NCBI RefSeq assembly: GCF_049562855.1
Contig: NZ_CP186925.1
Location: 372,001 to 436,000 of the forward strand
Source of the DNA: Ruminococcus_C callidus
GTDB lineage: Bacteria > Bacillota > Clostridia > Oscillospirales > Ruminococcaceae
Direction of reading: 5' to 3'
DNA length: 64,000 nucleotides
Part shown: piece after piece, positions 38,097-47,084 of the stretch
How positions within the stretch are numbered: the first letter of the stretch is position 1
How the letters are laid out: each line of letters starts with the position of its first letter
The notes under the pieces: model-generated
What the model saw: the letters and a program-made list of their open reading frames with translations, nothing else
Database searches by the model: none
Told to the model about the DNA's origin: nothing
Translations under genes and position numbers: made by a program

Positions 38097-38387
38097 ATGC
38101 TGACAGAGAAGATGACTTATACGGTTTCTGCCGTTACCCCGAATACACAGGTGGGAGATATTGTATATGTAAAGGAACTGGATTCCGGAGCACATGCGAT
38201 CGGAGAAGTAGATCGTATTTATGCCCATGGCGTACACATGGACCTGTATATGGCAAAGCGGGTGTCGGAAAATACCTTTGAGGTTTCACGCCGGCTGTAT
38301 CCGGAATTTTTCAATATGCACATGGCAACTGCCAATGAAGCTGCGAACACACAGAATACGCAGAATACACAGAGCAGTGCACAGTGA
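38097..38387 (+). CDS. Small hypothetical protein
   Basis: A 96-residue soluble protein, ATG 38097 after AAAGGAG. A compact beta-rich core (DIVYVKELDSGAHAIGEVDRIYAHGVHMDLYM) is followed by an Asn/Gln/Thr-rich tail (NTQNTQNTQ). I do not recognise the family. The core contains DSGAHAIGEVD, reminiscent of small beta-barrel modules, but that is only an impression. It has its own promoter and a strong terminator (38420-38461), so it is a real transcription unit. Its position divergent from znuA gives no firm functional link. Confidence 0.65.
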   Translation: MLTEKMTYTVSAVTPNTQVGDIVYVKELDSGAHAIGEVDRIYAHGVHMDLYMAKRVSENTFEVSRRLYPEFFNMHMATANEAANTQNTQNTQSSAQ

Positions 38388-38419
38388 GCTTTGACAAGAC
38401 AGATGGAACTGTACAGAGA

Positions 38420-38461
38420 AAAGCTGCCGGTGGGAAATGATTCCGCCGACAGCTTTTTTTG
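38420..38461 (+). terminator. Terminator after the 96-residue protein gene
   Basis: Stem AAAGCTG(CCGGTGG) / (CCGCCGA)CAGCTTT, then T run. Confidence 0.85.
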
Positions 38462-38500
38462 TATGTTTGCTGTGAAAAGTGTTATATTATAATAGTAGTG

Positions 38501-39445
38501 TTATGCGGTGGCCTTTTGCCGCTTCCAGATGAGATGCAACAGCCAGCCCAGGAAGAACGCCAGCACATCGCCGAATGTGGAGATGATTCGCATGGTAACG
38601 GCGTAGAGCATAATAGTGTTGGTGTCCAGAAATGTGCTGCATGTGAGCACCATGACTGCTTCGCGGACACCGATGCCGCCCGGAGCACCGGGGGTGATGA
38701 AGCCAATGACCCACGAGAACAGGTAGGTTCCCAGAAACAGCCCCATCTGTGCCCGCGGAACGTCGAACATCAGGAACGCCGGCACGGCATACATGGTGGC
38801 GGAGAACAGGTATTGCAGCACGTAGAGCAGGAAAACGCCAACGACCCGCAGCAAAATTTTCCGGTTCAGCAGTTTGCGGTACTTTTCGAAATACCGCCGC
38901 AGCGGCTCCCGAAACTTCCAGCGGAGCAGGAAAAACGCCAGCACCAGTACGGCAACACCGATGCCCAGCACCAGCAGGAAATTCTTCTCATAGGTGCGGA
39001 TCAGTCCCACCATGTCTTTTCCCATGAGCAGCAGGATCCACACCAGCGGAGCCACCAGTGAACACAGAATTTCCAGAACGGTGGCACAGGCAACGTCCAC
39101 GTGGCTGATGTGCAGGTCTGCGGCAAGCTGGTTTCGTCCCACGTACTGGAACACATTCCCCGGCACGTATTTCATCAGATTGCACTTGGTGTATACCGGC
39201 AGAGCGTCTTTCATGGCGATTTTCTTGCCGGACAGGATTCGCACAAACTGCACCCACGGGGTGGACATGAAGAAAATAATGGCAGTCTGTACCAGCACAC
39301 AGCCGGCAATGATGCCCAGCGGTTTGCCGGAAGCGAACATCGACCAGTCCACGTCCATAGTCACGATCTTCTTGATGACAAAGACGAATGCCACCACGGT
39401 GATCAGCGTACCGATCAGCTTATAATATTTTTTCAGGAATTTCAT
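38501..39445 (-). CDS. Lysylphosphatidylglycerol synthase-type flippase domain protein
   Basis: A 314-residue membrane protein with about eight segments, of the LPG_synthase_TM (UPF0104) family: YTKCNLMKYVPGNVFQYVGRNQLAADLHI near residue 87 and ITPGAPGGIGVREAVMVL near residue 246 are the typical motifs. It resembles the N-terminal flippase half of MprF without the lysyl-transfer domain, so it may move a lipid or glycan-lipid across the membrane; the substrate is unknown. Leftward promoter at 39494-39522. Confidence 0.85.
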   Translation of the reverse strand: MKFLKKYYKLIGTLITVVAFVFVIKKIVTMDVDWSMFASGKPLGIIAGCVLVQTAIIFFMSTPWVQFVRILSGKKIAMKDALPVYTKCNLMKYVPGNVFQYVGRNQLAADLHISHVDVACATVLEILCSLVAPLVWILLLMGKDMVGLIRTYEKNFLLVLGIGVAVLVLAFFLLRWKFREPLRRYFEKYRKLLNRKILLRVVGVFLLYVLQYLFSATMYAVPAFLMFDVPRAQMGLFLGTYLFSWVIGFITPGAPGGIGVREAVMVLTCSTFLDTNTIMLYAVTMRIISTFGDVLAFFLGWLLHLIWKRQKATA

Positions 39446-39493
39446 AAAACAACCCTTTCTGCATGGAGTGTTCCGAAAGGAACAACAGCTTCT

Positions 39494-39522
39494 ATTGTAT
39501 CATGTTTTGCGGAAATTGTCAA
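39494..39522 (-). promoter_or_regulatory. Promoter of the flippase-domain gene
   Basis: Minus strand TTGACA (39522-39517), 17-bp spacer, TACAAT (39499-39494). Confidence 0.75.
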
Positions 39523-39558
39523 ACCGGAGCAGGTGAAAAACACGCAAATCAATTTTCA

Positions 39559-39705
39559 TGATAGCCTCCCCTGAAAGGGGAGGGGGACCGCCGTTAGGCG
39601 GTGGAGAGGTTTTTTCGTAAAATCTTTTTATGACGTTTTCGGCATAAGTAGAAACCCCTCAGTCAGTGCTACGCACTGCCAGCTCCCCTTTCAGGGGAGC
39701 TCCAC
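39559..39705. repeat. Palindromic intergenic repeat of the CTCCCCTTTCAGGGGAG type
   Basis: Left arm holds CCTCCCCTGAAAGGGGAGG with ACCGCC / GGCGGTGGAGAGG; right arm holds ACCCCTCAGTCAGTGC and CTCCCCTTTCAGGGGAGC. The two arms are inverted copies around a 40-base AT-rich centre. It is different in sequence from families A-D. Similar ACCCCTCAGTCAGT-type repeats are, from memory, common in gut Firmicutes. Confidence 0.7.
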
Positions 39706-39799
39706 TTGTCGAGTTACATAACTTCGCAAATTTAAATCAACATATTTTTGAAAATTGATTTTCATGAGTGAAAAATGTAGAAATGAAAGCACAGGCAGA

Positions 39800-39828
39800 T
39801 TGACAAAAATTCACAATTATGTTATGCT
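39800..39828 (+). promoter_or_regulatory. Promoter of the YdcF-like gene
   Basis: TTGACA (39800-39805), 17-bp spacer, TATGCT (39823-39828). The rest of the 39446-39874 gap is the palindromic repeat and AT-rich sequence with a partial direct repeat (ATTTTCATGA) on both sides of it. Confidence 0.6.
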
Positions 39829-39874
39829 ATAAGGTGTAAAGGAAAGTTTATTTTTTCCCCGAAAGGAGTTTCTT

Positions 39875-40639
39875 ATGAAATTGCGTTATCTGCTTCTGCT
39901 GCCGGAACTGGTGCTGCTGTTTTTCTTTGTATTTCCGATCTGGAAGCGAATCTGCAATCCGGGCAATCTCGCCGGCATTCTGGTGTGCCTGTTTCTGCTG
40001 TTCGTGACCATATTTCCGCGGAAATTTGCCCATATCGTGCAGCGGTGCTGGGAACCGCTGGGCGGCAAGATCGGGCTGTCCGCGGTAGGGATTCTGCTGG
40101 CGGCAGGGCTGACCTTTTCCGCCGTGATGTCTGTGCAAATGGTGCGGACGATCTGCACGAAACCGACTGCACCGGAAACCGTTGTGGTGCTGGGCTGCAA
40201 AGTCCGCGGCACCCGTCCCAGCCGTATGCTGATACGTCGGCTGGAGGCGGCACAGGCATATCTGGAGGAGAACCCCGACGTGCTGTGCATTACCACCGGC
40301 GGACAGGGAGCCGGAGAAGACGTGCCGGAGGGACAGGCCATGCGGGACTGGCTGATCGGGCACGGCATTGCCGCGGAACGCATCATTGCGGAGGATACGT
40401 CCAAAGATACGCAGGAAAATCTGGAGCATGCGGCGGCAATTTTGCAGGAGCAGGGGCTTGGGGAACAGGTCGTCATCATCACAGACGGCTTTCACCAGTA
40501 TCGGGCATCGCTGCTGGCGAAACGTGCCGGACTGCAATCGGAAAGCGTGTGTGCCAAGACGAACCCTCTGTATGTGCCTACCTACTGGGTGCGGGAGTGG
40601 ATGGCACTGTTTCAGCTTCTGGTGCTGGGGCATGGTTAA
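39875..40639 (+). CDS. YdcF/ElyC-like DUF218 membrane protein
   Basis: A 254-residue protein with three N-terminal hydrophobic segments (residues 4-22, 33-48, 66-90) and a C-terminal DUF218 domain: VVVLGCKVRG near residue 108, MLIRRLEAAQAYLEENPD, TTGGQGAGEDVPEGQAMRDWL, EDTSKDTQENLEHAA, VIITDGFHQYRASLLAKRAG. Relatives (SanA, ElyC) act in envelope integrity, with an unknown reaction. RBS GAAAGGAG. The TAA stop is directly followed by a 33-bp minimal element. Confidence 0.85.
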   Translation: MKLRYLLLLPELVLLFFFVFPIWKRICNPGNLAGILVCLFLLFVTIFPRKFAHIVQRCWEPLGGKIGLSAVGILLAAGLTFSAVMSVQMVRTICTKPTAPETVVVLGCKVRGTRPSRMLIRRLEAAQAYLEENPDVLCITTGGQGAGEDVPEGQAMRDWLIGHGIAAERIIAEDTSKDTQENLEHAAAILQEQGLGEQVVIITDGFHQYRASLLAKRAGLQSESVCAKTNPLYVPTYWVREWMALFQLLVLGHG

Positions 40640-40672
40640 GGCAATACCGCACAAGCCTTATGCAGTGTTTCC
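40640..40672 (+). mobile_element. 33-bp minimal element, hybrid family B / family A ends
   Basis: Left half GGCAATACCGCACAAG (family B end), right half CCTTATGCAGTGTTTCC (family A end), nothing between. Flanks TTAA (40636-40639) and TTCA (40673-40676) agree at three of four bases. Confidence 0.7.
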
Positions 40673-40724
40673 TTCAGTTTTAGTACATAGGCAACAATGC
40701 ACAAACAGGAATGGAGGGAATCTC

Positions 40725-41453
40725 ATGTTACAGCAACTGACACCGCGGGTGTACCAGCTGGATTTTTCGCAGGAACAAGACCGCCCCGTGCTGGGGTATA
40801 TTCGGGGCGACCGGTTTTCCCTGATGGTCGATGCCGGCAATTCTCCGGAACATGTGCAGGCATATCTTGCCGCCGTGGAGGAGTCTGGTTTTTGTCAGCC
40901 GGATTTTGTGGCGTTGACCCACTCTCACTGGGATCACTGCTTCGGGCTGGCATCGCTGCCAATGCCGTCCATTGCCTGTGTGCAGACAAGACAGTCACTG
41001 GAAATGGTTTCCCGCCTGCAGTGGACACCGGACGCATTGGCGGAAAATGTGCGGAAAGGCATTGTCCCTCAGCTGTGTGCTCCGCGGATCCAGCTGCACT
41101 TTCCCGATCCGGAGAGCATTCGGGTGGCACTGCCCACTATGGTTTTTTCCGAGAGCATGACGCTGGACTTGGGAAACTGCACCTGTGAACTGCGGCATGT
41201 CACCAGTGCCCACGCCCGCGATACGGTGATCGTCTGGGTGAAAGAAGAACAAATGGTATTTCTGGGGGATGCGGTGTATCAGGAGCTGGTGGGCGATGTC
41301 TGGGTGGAGCGACCGGAAAAGCTGCGAAAGCTGATACAGGAACTGGAGCCGCTGGACTTTCAACTGGCACAGCCGGCACATCAAAAGGCAATGACAAAGA
41401 CCGACCTGCTGGCGTGGTTCCGGCGGCGGTTGGAAAGGACGGTGCAGTCATGA
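40725..41453 (+). CDS. Metallo-beta-lactamase-fold hydrolase
   Basis: A 242-residue MBL-fold protein, ATG 40725 after GGAGGG. Zinc motif THSHWDH (about residues 65-71), SAHARDTVIVWV with His near 160, FLGDAVY (bridging Asp), and a C-terminal PAHQ His. The reaction is unknown. It overlaps cca by four bases (ATGA), so it is first in a coupled operon (MBL, cca, nucleotidyltransferase). Confidence 0.85.
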   Translation: MLQQLTPRVYQLDFSQEQDRPVLGYIRGDRFSLMVDAGNSPEHVQAYLAAVEESGFCQPDFVALTHSHWDHCFGLASLPMPSIACVQTRQSLEMVSRLQWTPDALAENVRKGIVPQLCAPRIQLHFPDPESIRVALPTMVFSESMTLDLGNCTCELRHVTSAHARDTVIVWVKEEQMVFLGDAVYQELVGDVWVERPEKLRKLIQELEPLDFQLAQPAHQKAMTKTDLLAWFRRRLERTVQS

Positions 41454-42811
41454 CAGATGCGGAACTGGCGAGAGCCATTGCTGAAAAGGCGGCGGAGCAG
41501 GGCGGCACAGTGTATTTCGTCGGCGGCTGTGTGCGTGACCGGCTTCTCGGACTGGAAAACAAGGACATTGACATTGAGGTGCACGGCATTCCCGCCGAAG
41601 CACTGGAACAGCTGCTCTCCGAACTGGGAGCGTGTATGAAAATCGGGAAAAGCTTCGGCATTTACGGCTTGAAAGGACACGCGTTGGACATTGCCCTGCC
41701 CCGTACCGAACGGCGTACCGGCGTAGGACACCGTGACTTTGCCGTGACTTCTGATCCGTTTCTGGGCACCTATGAAGCGGCAAAACGGCGGGACTTCACC
41801 ATGAATGCCCTGATGCAGAACGTGCTGACCGGCGAGATCATCGATCATTTCGGCGGCAGGCAGGACTTGCAGGACGGCGTACTCCGGCATGTGGACGACG
41901 TGACATTTACAGAGGATCCGCTGCGGGTGCTGCGGGCGGCACAGTTTGCGGCACGGTTTCAGTTTTCTGTGGCGGCGGAAACGGTGGAACTCTGCCGGCG
42001 TATCGACCTGTCTGCCCTTTCGAGAGAGCGCGTGATGCTGGAAATGGAAAAGGCACTGCTCCGTGCGGAAAAGCCTTCGCTGTTTTTCGGAGAACTGCGA
42101 ACTATGGGGCAGCTGGGACACTGGTTTCCGGAGGTGCAGGCACTGATCGGGCTGCCACAGAACCAGATACATCACCAAGAGGGCGACACGTGGACACATA
42201 CCATGCTGGTGCTGGACGAGGCGGCAAAGCGGCGGGACAAGGTGCGGTATCCGCTGGGCTTTTTGCTGGCGGCTCTGTGCCATGACTTTGGCAAGGCAGT
42301 CTGCACCACGGAAATCGACGGCGTGATCCACTCCTACGGGCACGAAACCGCCGGACTGCCGCTGGTACAGCAGTTTCTGGAACGAATCACCACGGAAACA
42401 AAGCTGATACAGTATGTGCTGAACATGACAGAACTGCACATGCAGCCCAACATTATGGCGGCTGCCAGGTCGCGTTTGAAATCCACCAATAAACTGCTGG
42501 ATCGTGCGGTGGAACCCTTTGATCTGATACAGCTAAGCGTCTGTGACGGTCTGGGAAAGCTGCCGCCCTGCGGGGAAACAGAATCGTTCCTGATGCAGCG
42601 GTACGAACAGTTTACAGCCATTATGGCAAGACCATACGTCATGGGCAAGGACCTGATTGCGGCAGGCTTGCAGCCTGGTGTTCAGTTTTCCGAGATCTTG
42701 TCCTATGCCCATAAGCTGCGGCTGGCAGGTATCGAGAAGGAGAATGCTCTCCGGCAGAGCCTTGCCTACGCCAGAAAAATGCGAAAGGAGAATCCTGATG
42801 CAGCTACATGA
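41450..42811 (+). CDS. cca: CCA tRNA nucleotidyltransferase with HD domain
   Basis: A 453-residue class II CCA-adding-type enzyme. Head motif YFVGGCVRDRLLGLENKDIDIEVHG (GG..RD and DxD) near residue 22, RRDFTMNALM, DPLRVLRAAQFAARFQF, ERVMLEMEKAL, and a C-terminal HD domain (ALCHDFGKAVCTTEIDG, YGHETAG). It builds or repairs the 3' CCA of tRNAs; all tRNAs in this window already encode CCA, so repair is the likely main task. ATG 41450 overlaps the preceding stop; its 3' end overlaps the next gene by 14 bases. Confidence 0.93.
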   Translation: MTDAELARAIAEKAAEQGGTVYFVGGCVRDRLLGLENKDIDIEVHGIPAEALEQLLSELGACMKIGKSFGIYGLKGHALDIALPRTERRTGVGHRDFAVTSDPFLGTYEAAKRRDFTMNALMQNVLTGEIIDHFGGRQDLQDGVLRHVDDVTFTEDPLRVLRAAQFAARFQFSVAAETVELCRRIDLSALSRERVMLEMEKALLRAEKPSLFFGELRTMGQLGHWFPEVQALIGLPQNQIHHQEGDTWTHTMLVLDEAAKRRDKVRYPLGFLLAALCHDFGKAVCTTEIDGVIHSYGHETAGLPLVQQFLERITTETKLIQYVLNMTELHMQPNIMAAARSRLKSTNKLLDRAVEPFDLIQLSVCDGLGKLPPCGETESFLMQRYEQFTAIMARPYVMGKDLIAAGLQPGVQFSEILSYAHKLRLAGIEKENALRQSLAYARKMRKENPDAAT

Positions 42812-43832
42812 AATTCGAAAAGCACTGCACGGAGAAGCGTATGATTTCCTGCGGACCAATCCCCACCTGGGCAGTCGTGTGATGCTGCTGGGGCTGGGCG
42901 GTTCTCACGCCTACGGCACAGATACGGAAACTTCTGATCTGGACATTCGGGGCTGTGCCGCATTGAGCAAGGCGGAGATCCTTTGCGGCGAAAGTTTTGA
43001 GCAGGTGACTGATGTTGCCACGGATACCACGATCTATGCGTTTCCGAAGCTGATACACCTGCTGAAAGAGTGTAATCCCAATACCATTGAGATTCTGGGG
43101 CTGAAGCCGGAGCACTACCTGTATCTCTCCGAGGCGGGAAAGCTGCTGCTGGACAACCGGAAGCTGTTTCTGTCCCAGCGGGCAGTCAACTCGTTCAGCG
43201 GTTATGCTACAGCACAGTTTCGCCGCATGGACAACAAGTCCGCCCGAATCGCCGAACAGCCTGTACAGGAAATGCACATTCTGAACAGTATCCGAAATGC
43301 GAAAAAGCATTTTCCGGAACAGTTTTTTCAGTATCCGGAAGATGCCATTCGTCTTTATATAGACGATGCAGTCAACCCGCAGATGCAGAAGGAAATTTTT
43401 ATGGATATTTCCCTGAAGCACTACCCGCTGCGGGACTATAAGGAAATGTGGGGCAGAATGGCGGACATTGTGAAAAGCTACAGCAGAGTGGGGCAGGGGC
43501 ACCGCAACCAAAATGCCGTTACCCACAACAAATTGAGCAAGCATATGATGCACCTGATCCGGCTGTATCTGATGTGCATCGACATTCTGGAAAAAGGAGA
43601 GGTCATCACCTATCGTGCTGCCGAGCATGATTTCCTGATGCGGATTCGAAACGGCGAATATCTGGACGAAAACCAGCAGCCCACAGCGGAATTTTTCGAA
43701 ATCATCGAGCAGTACAAGGCACGGGTGGCATATGCCGCCGAGCATACCGACCTGCCGGAAAGACCTGATGAAAAGAAGATTCGGGAATTGGTGCTGGCGA
43801 TACATGAAAAGATCGTGCTGGAGGAACAGTGA
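42798..43832 (+). CDS. RlaP-like nucleotidyltransferase-superfamily protein
   Basis: A 344-residue protein, ATG 42798 with AAAGGAG inside the end of cca. N-terminal nucleotidyltransferase signature GLGGSHAYGTDTETSDLDIRG (GS-x(8-10)-DxD) near residue 35, then FPKLIHLLKECNPNTIEILGL. This matches the RlaP-like (PF10127) group, annotated around RNA repair; the reaction is not established. The C-terminal half is helical (HNKLSKHMMHLIRLYLMCIDILEKGEV). Overlap with cca implies co-translation. Confidence 0.75.
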   Translation: MQLHEIRKALHGEAYDFLRTNPHLGSRVMLLGLGGSHAYGTDTETSDLDIRGCAALSKAEILCGESFEQVTDVATDTTIYAFPKLIHLLKECNPNTIEILGLKPEHYLYLSEAGKLLLDNRKLFLSQRAVNSFSGYATAQFRRMDNKSARIAEQPVQEMHILNSIRNAKKHFPEQFFQYPEDAIRLYIDDAVNPQMQKEIFMDISLKHYPLRDYKEMWGRMADIVKSYSRVGQGHRNQNAVTHNKLSKHMMHLIRLYLMCIDILEKGEVITYRAAEHDFLMRIRNGEYLDENQQPTAEFFEIIEQYKARVAYAAEHTDLPERPDEKKIRELVLAIHEKIVLEEQ

Positions 43833-43937
43833 GAAACGGTTTGCAGTGTTGCTGAAAAGTTTCCTGTCTGTCCCTTTTGCATATTTCCCGTCCCATTCCG
43901 CATATCATGAACCAAAAAGTTTGTGGGAGGACACGGT

Positions 43938-44675
43938 ATGCAATGCAAATGCACTTGGAAAGGAATCGGAAAACGGGCGGGCATCATTCTGGCAGTCAGT
44001 GCTGTCAGTGTTTCTGCAATCTACTTTGGCGGCATGCGGATCCGGCAAGCTGTTACCACCATGACTGCCCCGAAAAAGGAAACGCCGGTGATTGTTCTGG
44101 ACGCAGGGCACGGCGGTGCAGACGGCGGCTGCGTTTCCGTCAATAATGTGCCGGAAAAGGGCATCAACCTGAATATTCTCCTGAGCCTGCGGGATTTCCT
44201 GCGTATGGAGGGCTACACCGTGGAGGTCACGCGGGACACAGACCGGAGCATTCACGATGACGGCGTTGAGGGCATTGCCAACCAGAAAAGTTCGGATATG
44301 GATAACCGGCTGGCACTGTTCAACCAGTACGACAACGCCGTGTGCATCTCCGTGCACCAGAACCAGTTCACCGATGCTGCCTATTCCGGAGCCCAGATGT
44401 TTTACTCCGACAATGTCAAGGGCAGCGGTGCTCTGGCACAGGCTCTCCAGAATGCTTTTGTGACCCAGTTGCAGCCGGAAAACACGCGGGAGATCAAGCA
44501 GTGCGGCAAGGAACTGTATCTCTGCTATTTCAGCGAAAATCCCACTGTTATGGCGGAGTGCGGATTCCTGTCCAATCCGGAAGAAGCGGCTCTGCTGGAG
44601 TCGGAGGAGTATCAGCAAAAAGTGGCGTTCACCATTTTCTCCGGTTTGAACCAGTACCTAGAAGAACGCGGTTGA
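43938..44675 (+). CDS. N-acetylmuramoyl-L-alanine amidase (CwlD-like)
   Basis: A 245-residue Amidase_3 enzyme. ATG 43938 follows GGGAGGA. One N-terminal membrane anchor (AGIILAVSAVSVSAIYFGG) and a catalytic domain outside: LDAGHGGADGG (zinc His), NLNILLSLRDFLRMEGY, ISVHQNQF (zinc His), and ECGFLSNPEEAALL with the catalytic Glu. Size and single anchor resemble CwlD, which makes muramic-lactam in spore cortex; this spore role is inference. Last gene of the operon. Confidence 0.9.
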   Translation: MQCKCTWKGIGKRAGIILAVSAVSVSAIYFGGMRIRQAVTTMTAPKKETPVIVLDAGHGGADGGCVSVNNVPEKGINLNILLSLRDFLRMEGYTVEVTRDTDRSIHDDGVEGIANQKSSDMDNRLALFNQYDNAVCISVHQNQFTDAAYSGAQMFYSDNVKGSGALAQALQNAFVTQLQPENTREIKQCGKELYLCYFSENPTVMAECGFLSNPEEAALLESEEYQQKVAFTIFSGLNQYLEERG

Positions 44676-44712
44676 GTGGACTGTAGGGTGTTGTTAGCCA
44701 TAAGTTACATCA

Positions 44713-44757
44713 CAAAAAAGCCGTTCTGTACGCATCTTGTACAGAACGGCTTTTGTA
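44713..44757. terminator. Bidirectional terminator
   Basis: Stem AAAAGCCGTTCTGTAC / GTACAGAACGGCTTTT between the amidase gene and the convergent membrane gene. Confidence 0.9.
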
Positions 44758-44777
44758 TTTGCAAATTTCTCCGCGGG

Positions 44778-47084
44778 TTATCTCCAGAATACCAGTGTAT
44801 CTTTCAGAACGTTCCAGATCGTGGGGTGTGCCTTATACAGTGCCACGCCATCGCCGGAGGTGATGAGAATACAGAAGTATGCCAGCACGGTTCCGGTCAT
44901 TGCCAGTGCGATGACTTTCTGGCTGATTTGTGCAGCATTGGCGGAATAGGGCTTCAACACTGCCGGCACTTGCAGCAGCAGCATGGTGGACATGACGCTG
45001 AGCACTACCATAATATCCAGCAGGTAGCGAATGGTGATGCCTGCCATGCAGTAGTCCACCCACGCCAGCAGAACGGCTCCGATAACGGTAATCAGCACCA
45101 GAGCACGGCGGATCCGGCAGTCGTCCCGCTGTTTCCACTTTTTCCAGAGCAGGGGAATGCTGAGCACGCCCAGCAGTACCGACGGCATTGCCAACGCTCC
45201 GAAAGATCTTTCGACAAAGAGATACATCATGCGGTTGGGAACAAGCACTGCGTTGTCTTTCAGGAACGGGAAGTCGTCCATCAGTTCCATGGGGTGCAGG
45301 AAATATGCCGCAAAGGCAGCCGGAAAACGTGCCAGACTGATGCGGTTTGCGGCGGTGTTGTCTACTGTCATCTGGTAAATTGCCCCGAATTGCAGCGGGC
45401 TGTCAAACCGGATCTGGTTGTACCACATGATCGCTGCCGCACCAACCAGTGTCGGAAGCAGGAAACAGCCGGCACTGATGAGCCGGTTTTGCAGCCGCAG
45501 GTCTTTCCGGAACAGCAGATGCAGGAAAATCGGCACCAGCAGCAGGACATAGACCAGCAGGTTGGGACGGGAAGCCGCCGTGATTACCACGCCAATGCCG
45601 CTGACTGCCAGCAAGGCAAAGCGTTTCCACGATTTTTTCACGGAAACCGCGGCGAATCCCGTCCAGAGGGCGAGCAGCAGTCCGAACATACCCATGAGCA
45701 GGCAGAGGTAATACCGGTCGTTGTAGTTCAGTCCCACAAAAGCACCGCAGCCCGCCACGGCAGAAACCAGTCCGAACAACAGCAGCAACAGCGGCGGCTG
45801 TTTGTCATATCGCCGCACCAGTGTCATGATCAGTCCGAATATGGCGATGATAATGGCTGCCACAGTGATGCAGTACGCGAAGTTCAGAGTGGGAACTTTT
45901 CCGGTAATGGCATAGAATGGCAGATAGATCAGCACCACCGGAGCACAGCCGAAATAGCAGTAATAGTGTTCGTTGTAGTAGGCATAGTCCCAGTTATAGG
46001 AAACGCCATCGCGGTTGGAATTGTCGTAGGGATTTTCCAGTTCTGCCAGTTCCGGTGTCACGTCGAAATTCATGTAGGAATGCCCGTCCGTCCATGCTTC
46101 CAGCGTTTTTCCGTAGACGTTGCTGATGTCCACGGAATGGATGTCAGTGGGCTTCTGGTCGGGCACAATGAAAGCACTGATGCAGGCAAGGCAGCCGAAC
46201 AGGGTCATCAGCACCGCCAGATTGTGCTTCCAGTTTTTTGCCTGATAGTGGATCTCCCAGACGGAGAACTGCTTGCAGGCAGTCAGCCCCAGTGCGATCA
46301 GCAGCACCAGCAGGAACCGCCCTGTGGAAAAGGCAAAGGGAATTGCCGCATAGGCGGTGCCGCTGTGCAGAGTGATCGGGGCATCGATGTTTTCGAACTG
46401 GAGTTGCAGCACGTGAATTTTTTCATAGGGCTGCATGGCAAATTGCAGGGTGTCATAGCTGCCGGTCGCCTGTGTCTGTGCAGTCTTTTCGAATCGCTGT
46501 GTCAGGTTGTTGTCTTTCATGGAGAGGGAAACCTGATACATCTTGTCCTTGCCGTCCGCATGCAGCCGGACACAGTGCAGCTCGTCCCAGTCCAGATCAG
46601 AAAAGGTCAGGGTGCAGTTGCCGGTAATGGTGATCTCGCCCTTGTCGTTGAAAGAAGCCGCTTCCTCATCGCTGATTTCTGCGGTGGAAAGGGGCAGTTC
46701 CTCTTTGGTTTTCTGGGTGGTGAAGCTGGTGATGTGGAACACCAGCACTTCCAGCAGAAAGACGCAGCCGGCAATGCAGGCGGCTTTTTGCAGATACTTC
46801 CGCAGAACAGCAGTGTTCTGCTTTCCGGAAAAGGCAGTTCCTGCACCGAGCAGCAGCAGGGTGATCGCCAGCGGCAGCGGCGGAAACAGGTGGGAACCGG
46901 TGATCTGGAACCCGCGGATCAGAGCATGCAGAAGCAGAAGCACCAGAATTTCTCCGGCAGTCAGTATTCCCATTCTGACTGCGGTTTTTGAGAATTCAGA
47001 GCCAGCCGGTGCCAGCTTCGGCAGTTTGCACGCCGCCAGAAGCAGGGCGTTGCATAGAATTGGCAGTAAAAAGTAGAGTAACAT
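44778..47084 (-). CDS. Large polytopic membrane protein, possibly a glycosyltransferase
   Basis: A 768-residue protein with roughly 15 hydrophobic segments. Segments 1-4 (residues 1-120) precede a ~150-residue extracytoplasmic-type beta-rich domain (ITITGNCTLTFSDLDWDELHCVRLHADGKD; QLQFENIDAPITLHSG). The C-terminal half holds a further run of helices with a large loop (DISNVYGKTLEAWTDGHSYMNFDVTPELAELENPYDNSNRDG) between them. A D-x-loop and many helices recall GT-C type glycosyltransferases or oligosaccharide-lipid enzymes, but no clear family motif is seen. Single-gene unit. Confidence 0.6.
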   Translation of the reverse strand: MLLYFLLPILCNALLLAACKLPKLAPAGSEFSKTAVRMGILTAGEILVLLLLHALIRGFQITGSHLFPPLPLAITLLLLGAGTAFSGKQNTAVLRKYLQKAACIAGCVFLLEVLVFHITSFTTQKTKEELPLSTAEISDEEAASFNDKGEITITGNCTLTFSDLDWDELHCVRLHADGKDKMYQVSLSMKDNNLTQRFEKTAQTQATGSYDTLQFAMQPYEKIHVLQLQFENIDAPITLHSGTAYAAIPFAFSTGRFLLVLLIALGLTACKQFSVWEIHYQAKNWKHNLAVLMTLFGCLACISAFIVPDQKPTDIHSVDISNVYGKTLEAWTDGHSYMNFDVTPELAELENPYDNSNRDGVSYNWDYAYYNEHYYCYFGCAPVVLIYLPFYAITGKVPTLNFAYCITVAAIIIAIFGLIMTLVRRYDKQPPLLLLLFGLVSAVAGCGAFVGLNYNDRYYLCLLMGMFGLLLALWTGFAAVSVKKSWKRFALLAVSGIGVVITAASRPNLLVYVLLLVPIFLHLLFRKDLRLQNRLISAGCFLLPTLVGAAAIMWYNQIRFDSPLQFGAIYQMTVDNTAANRISLARFPAAFAAYFLHPMELMDDFPFLKDNAVLVPNRMMYLFVERSFGALAMPSVLLGVLSIPLLWKKWKQRDDCRIRRALVLITVIGAVLLAWVDYCMAGITIRYLLDIMVVLSVMSTMLLLQVPAVLKPYSANAAQISQKVIALAMTGTVLAYFCILITSGDGVALYKAHPTIWNVLKDTLVFWR

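Noticed and set aside
44676..46991. A 771-codon plus-strand frame opposite the large membrane protein
   Set aside because: Composition (Gln/His-rich) and absence of an RBS mark it as antisense noise; the minus-strand frame has clear membrane segments and a start.
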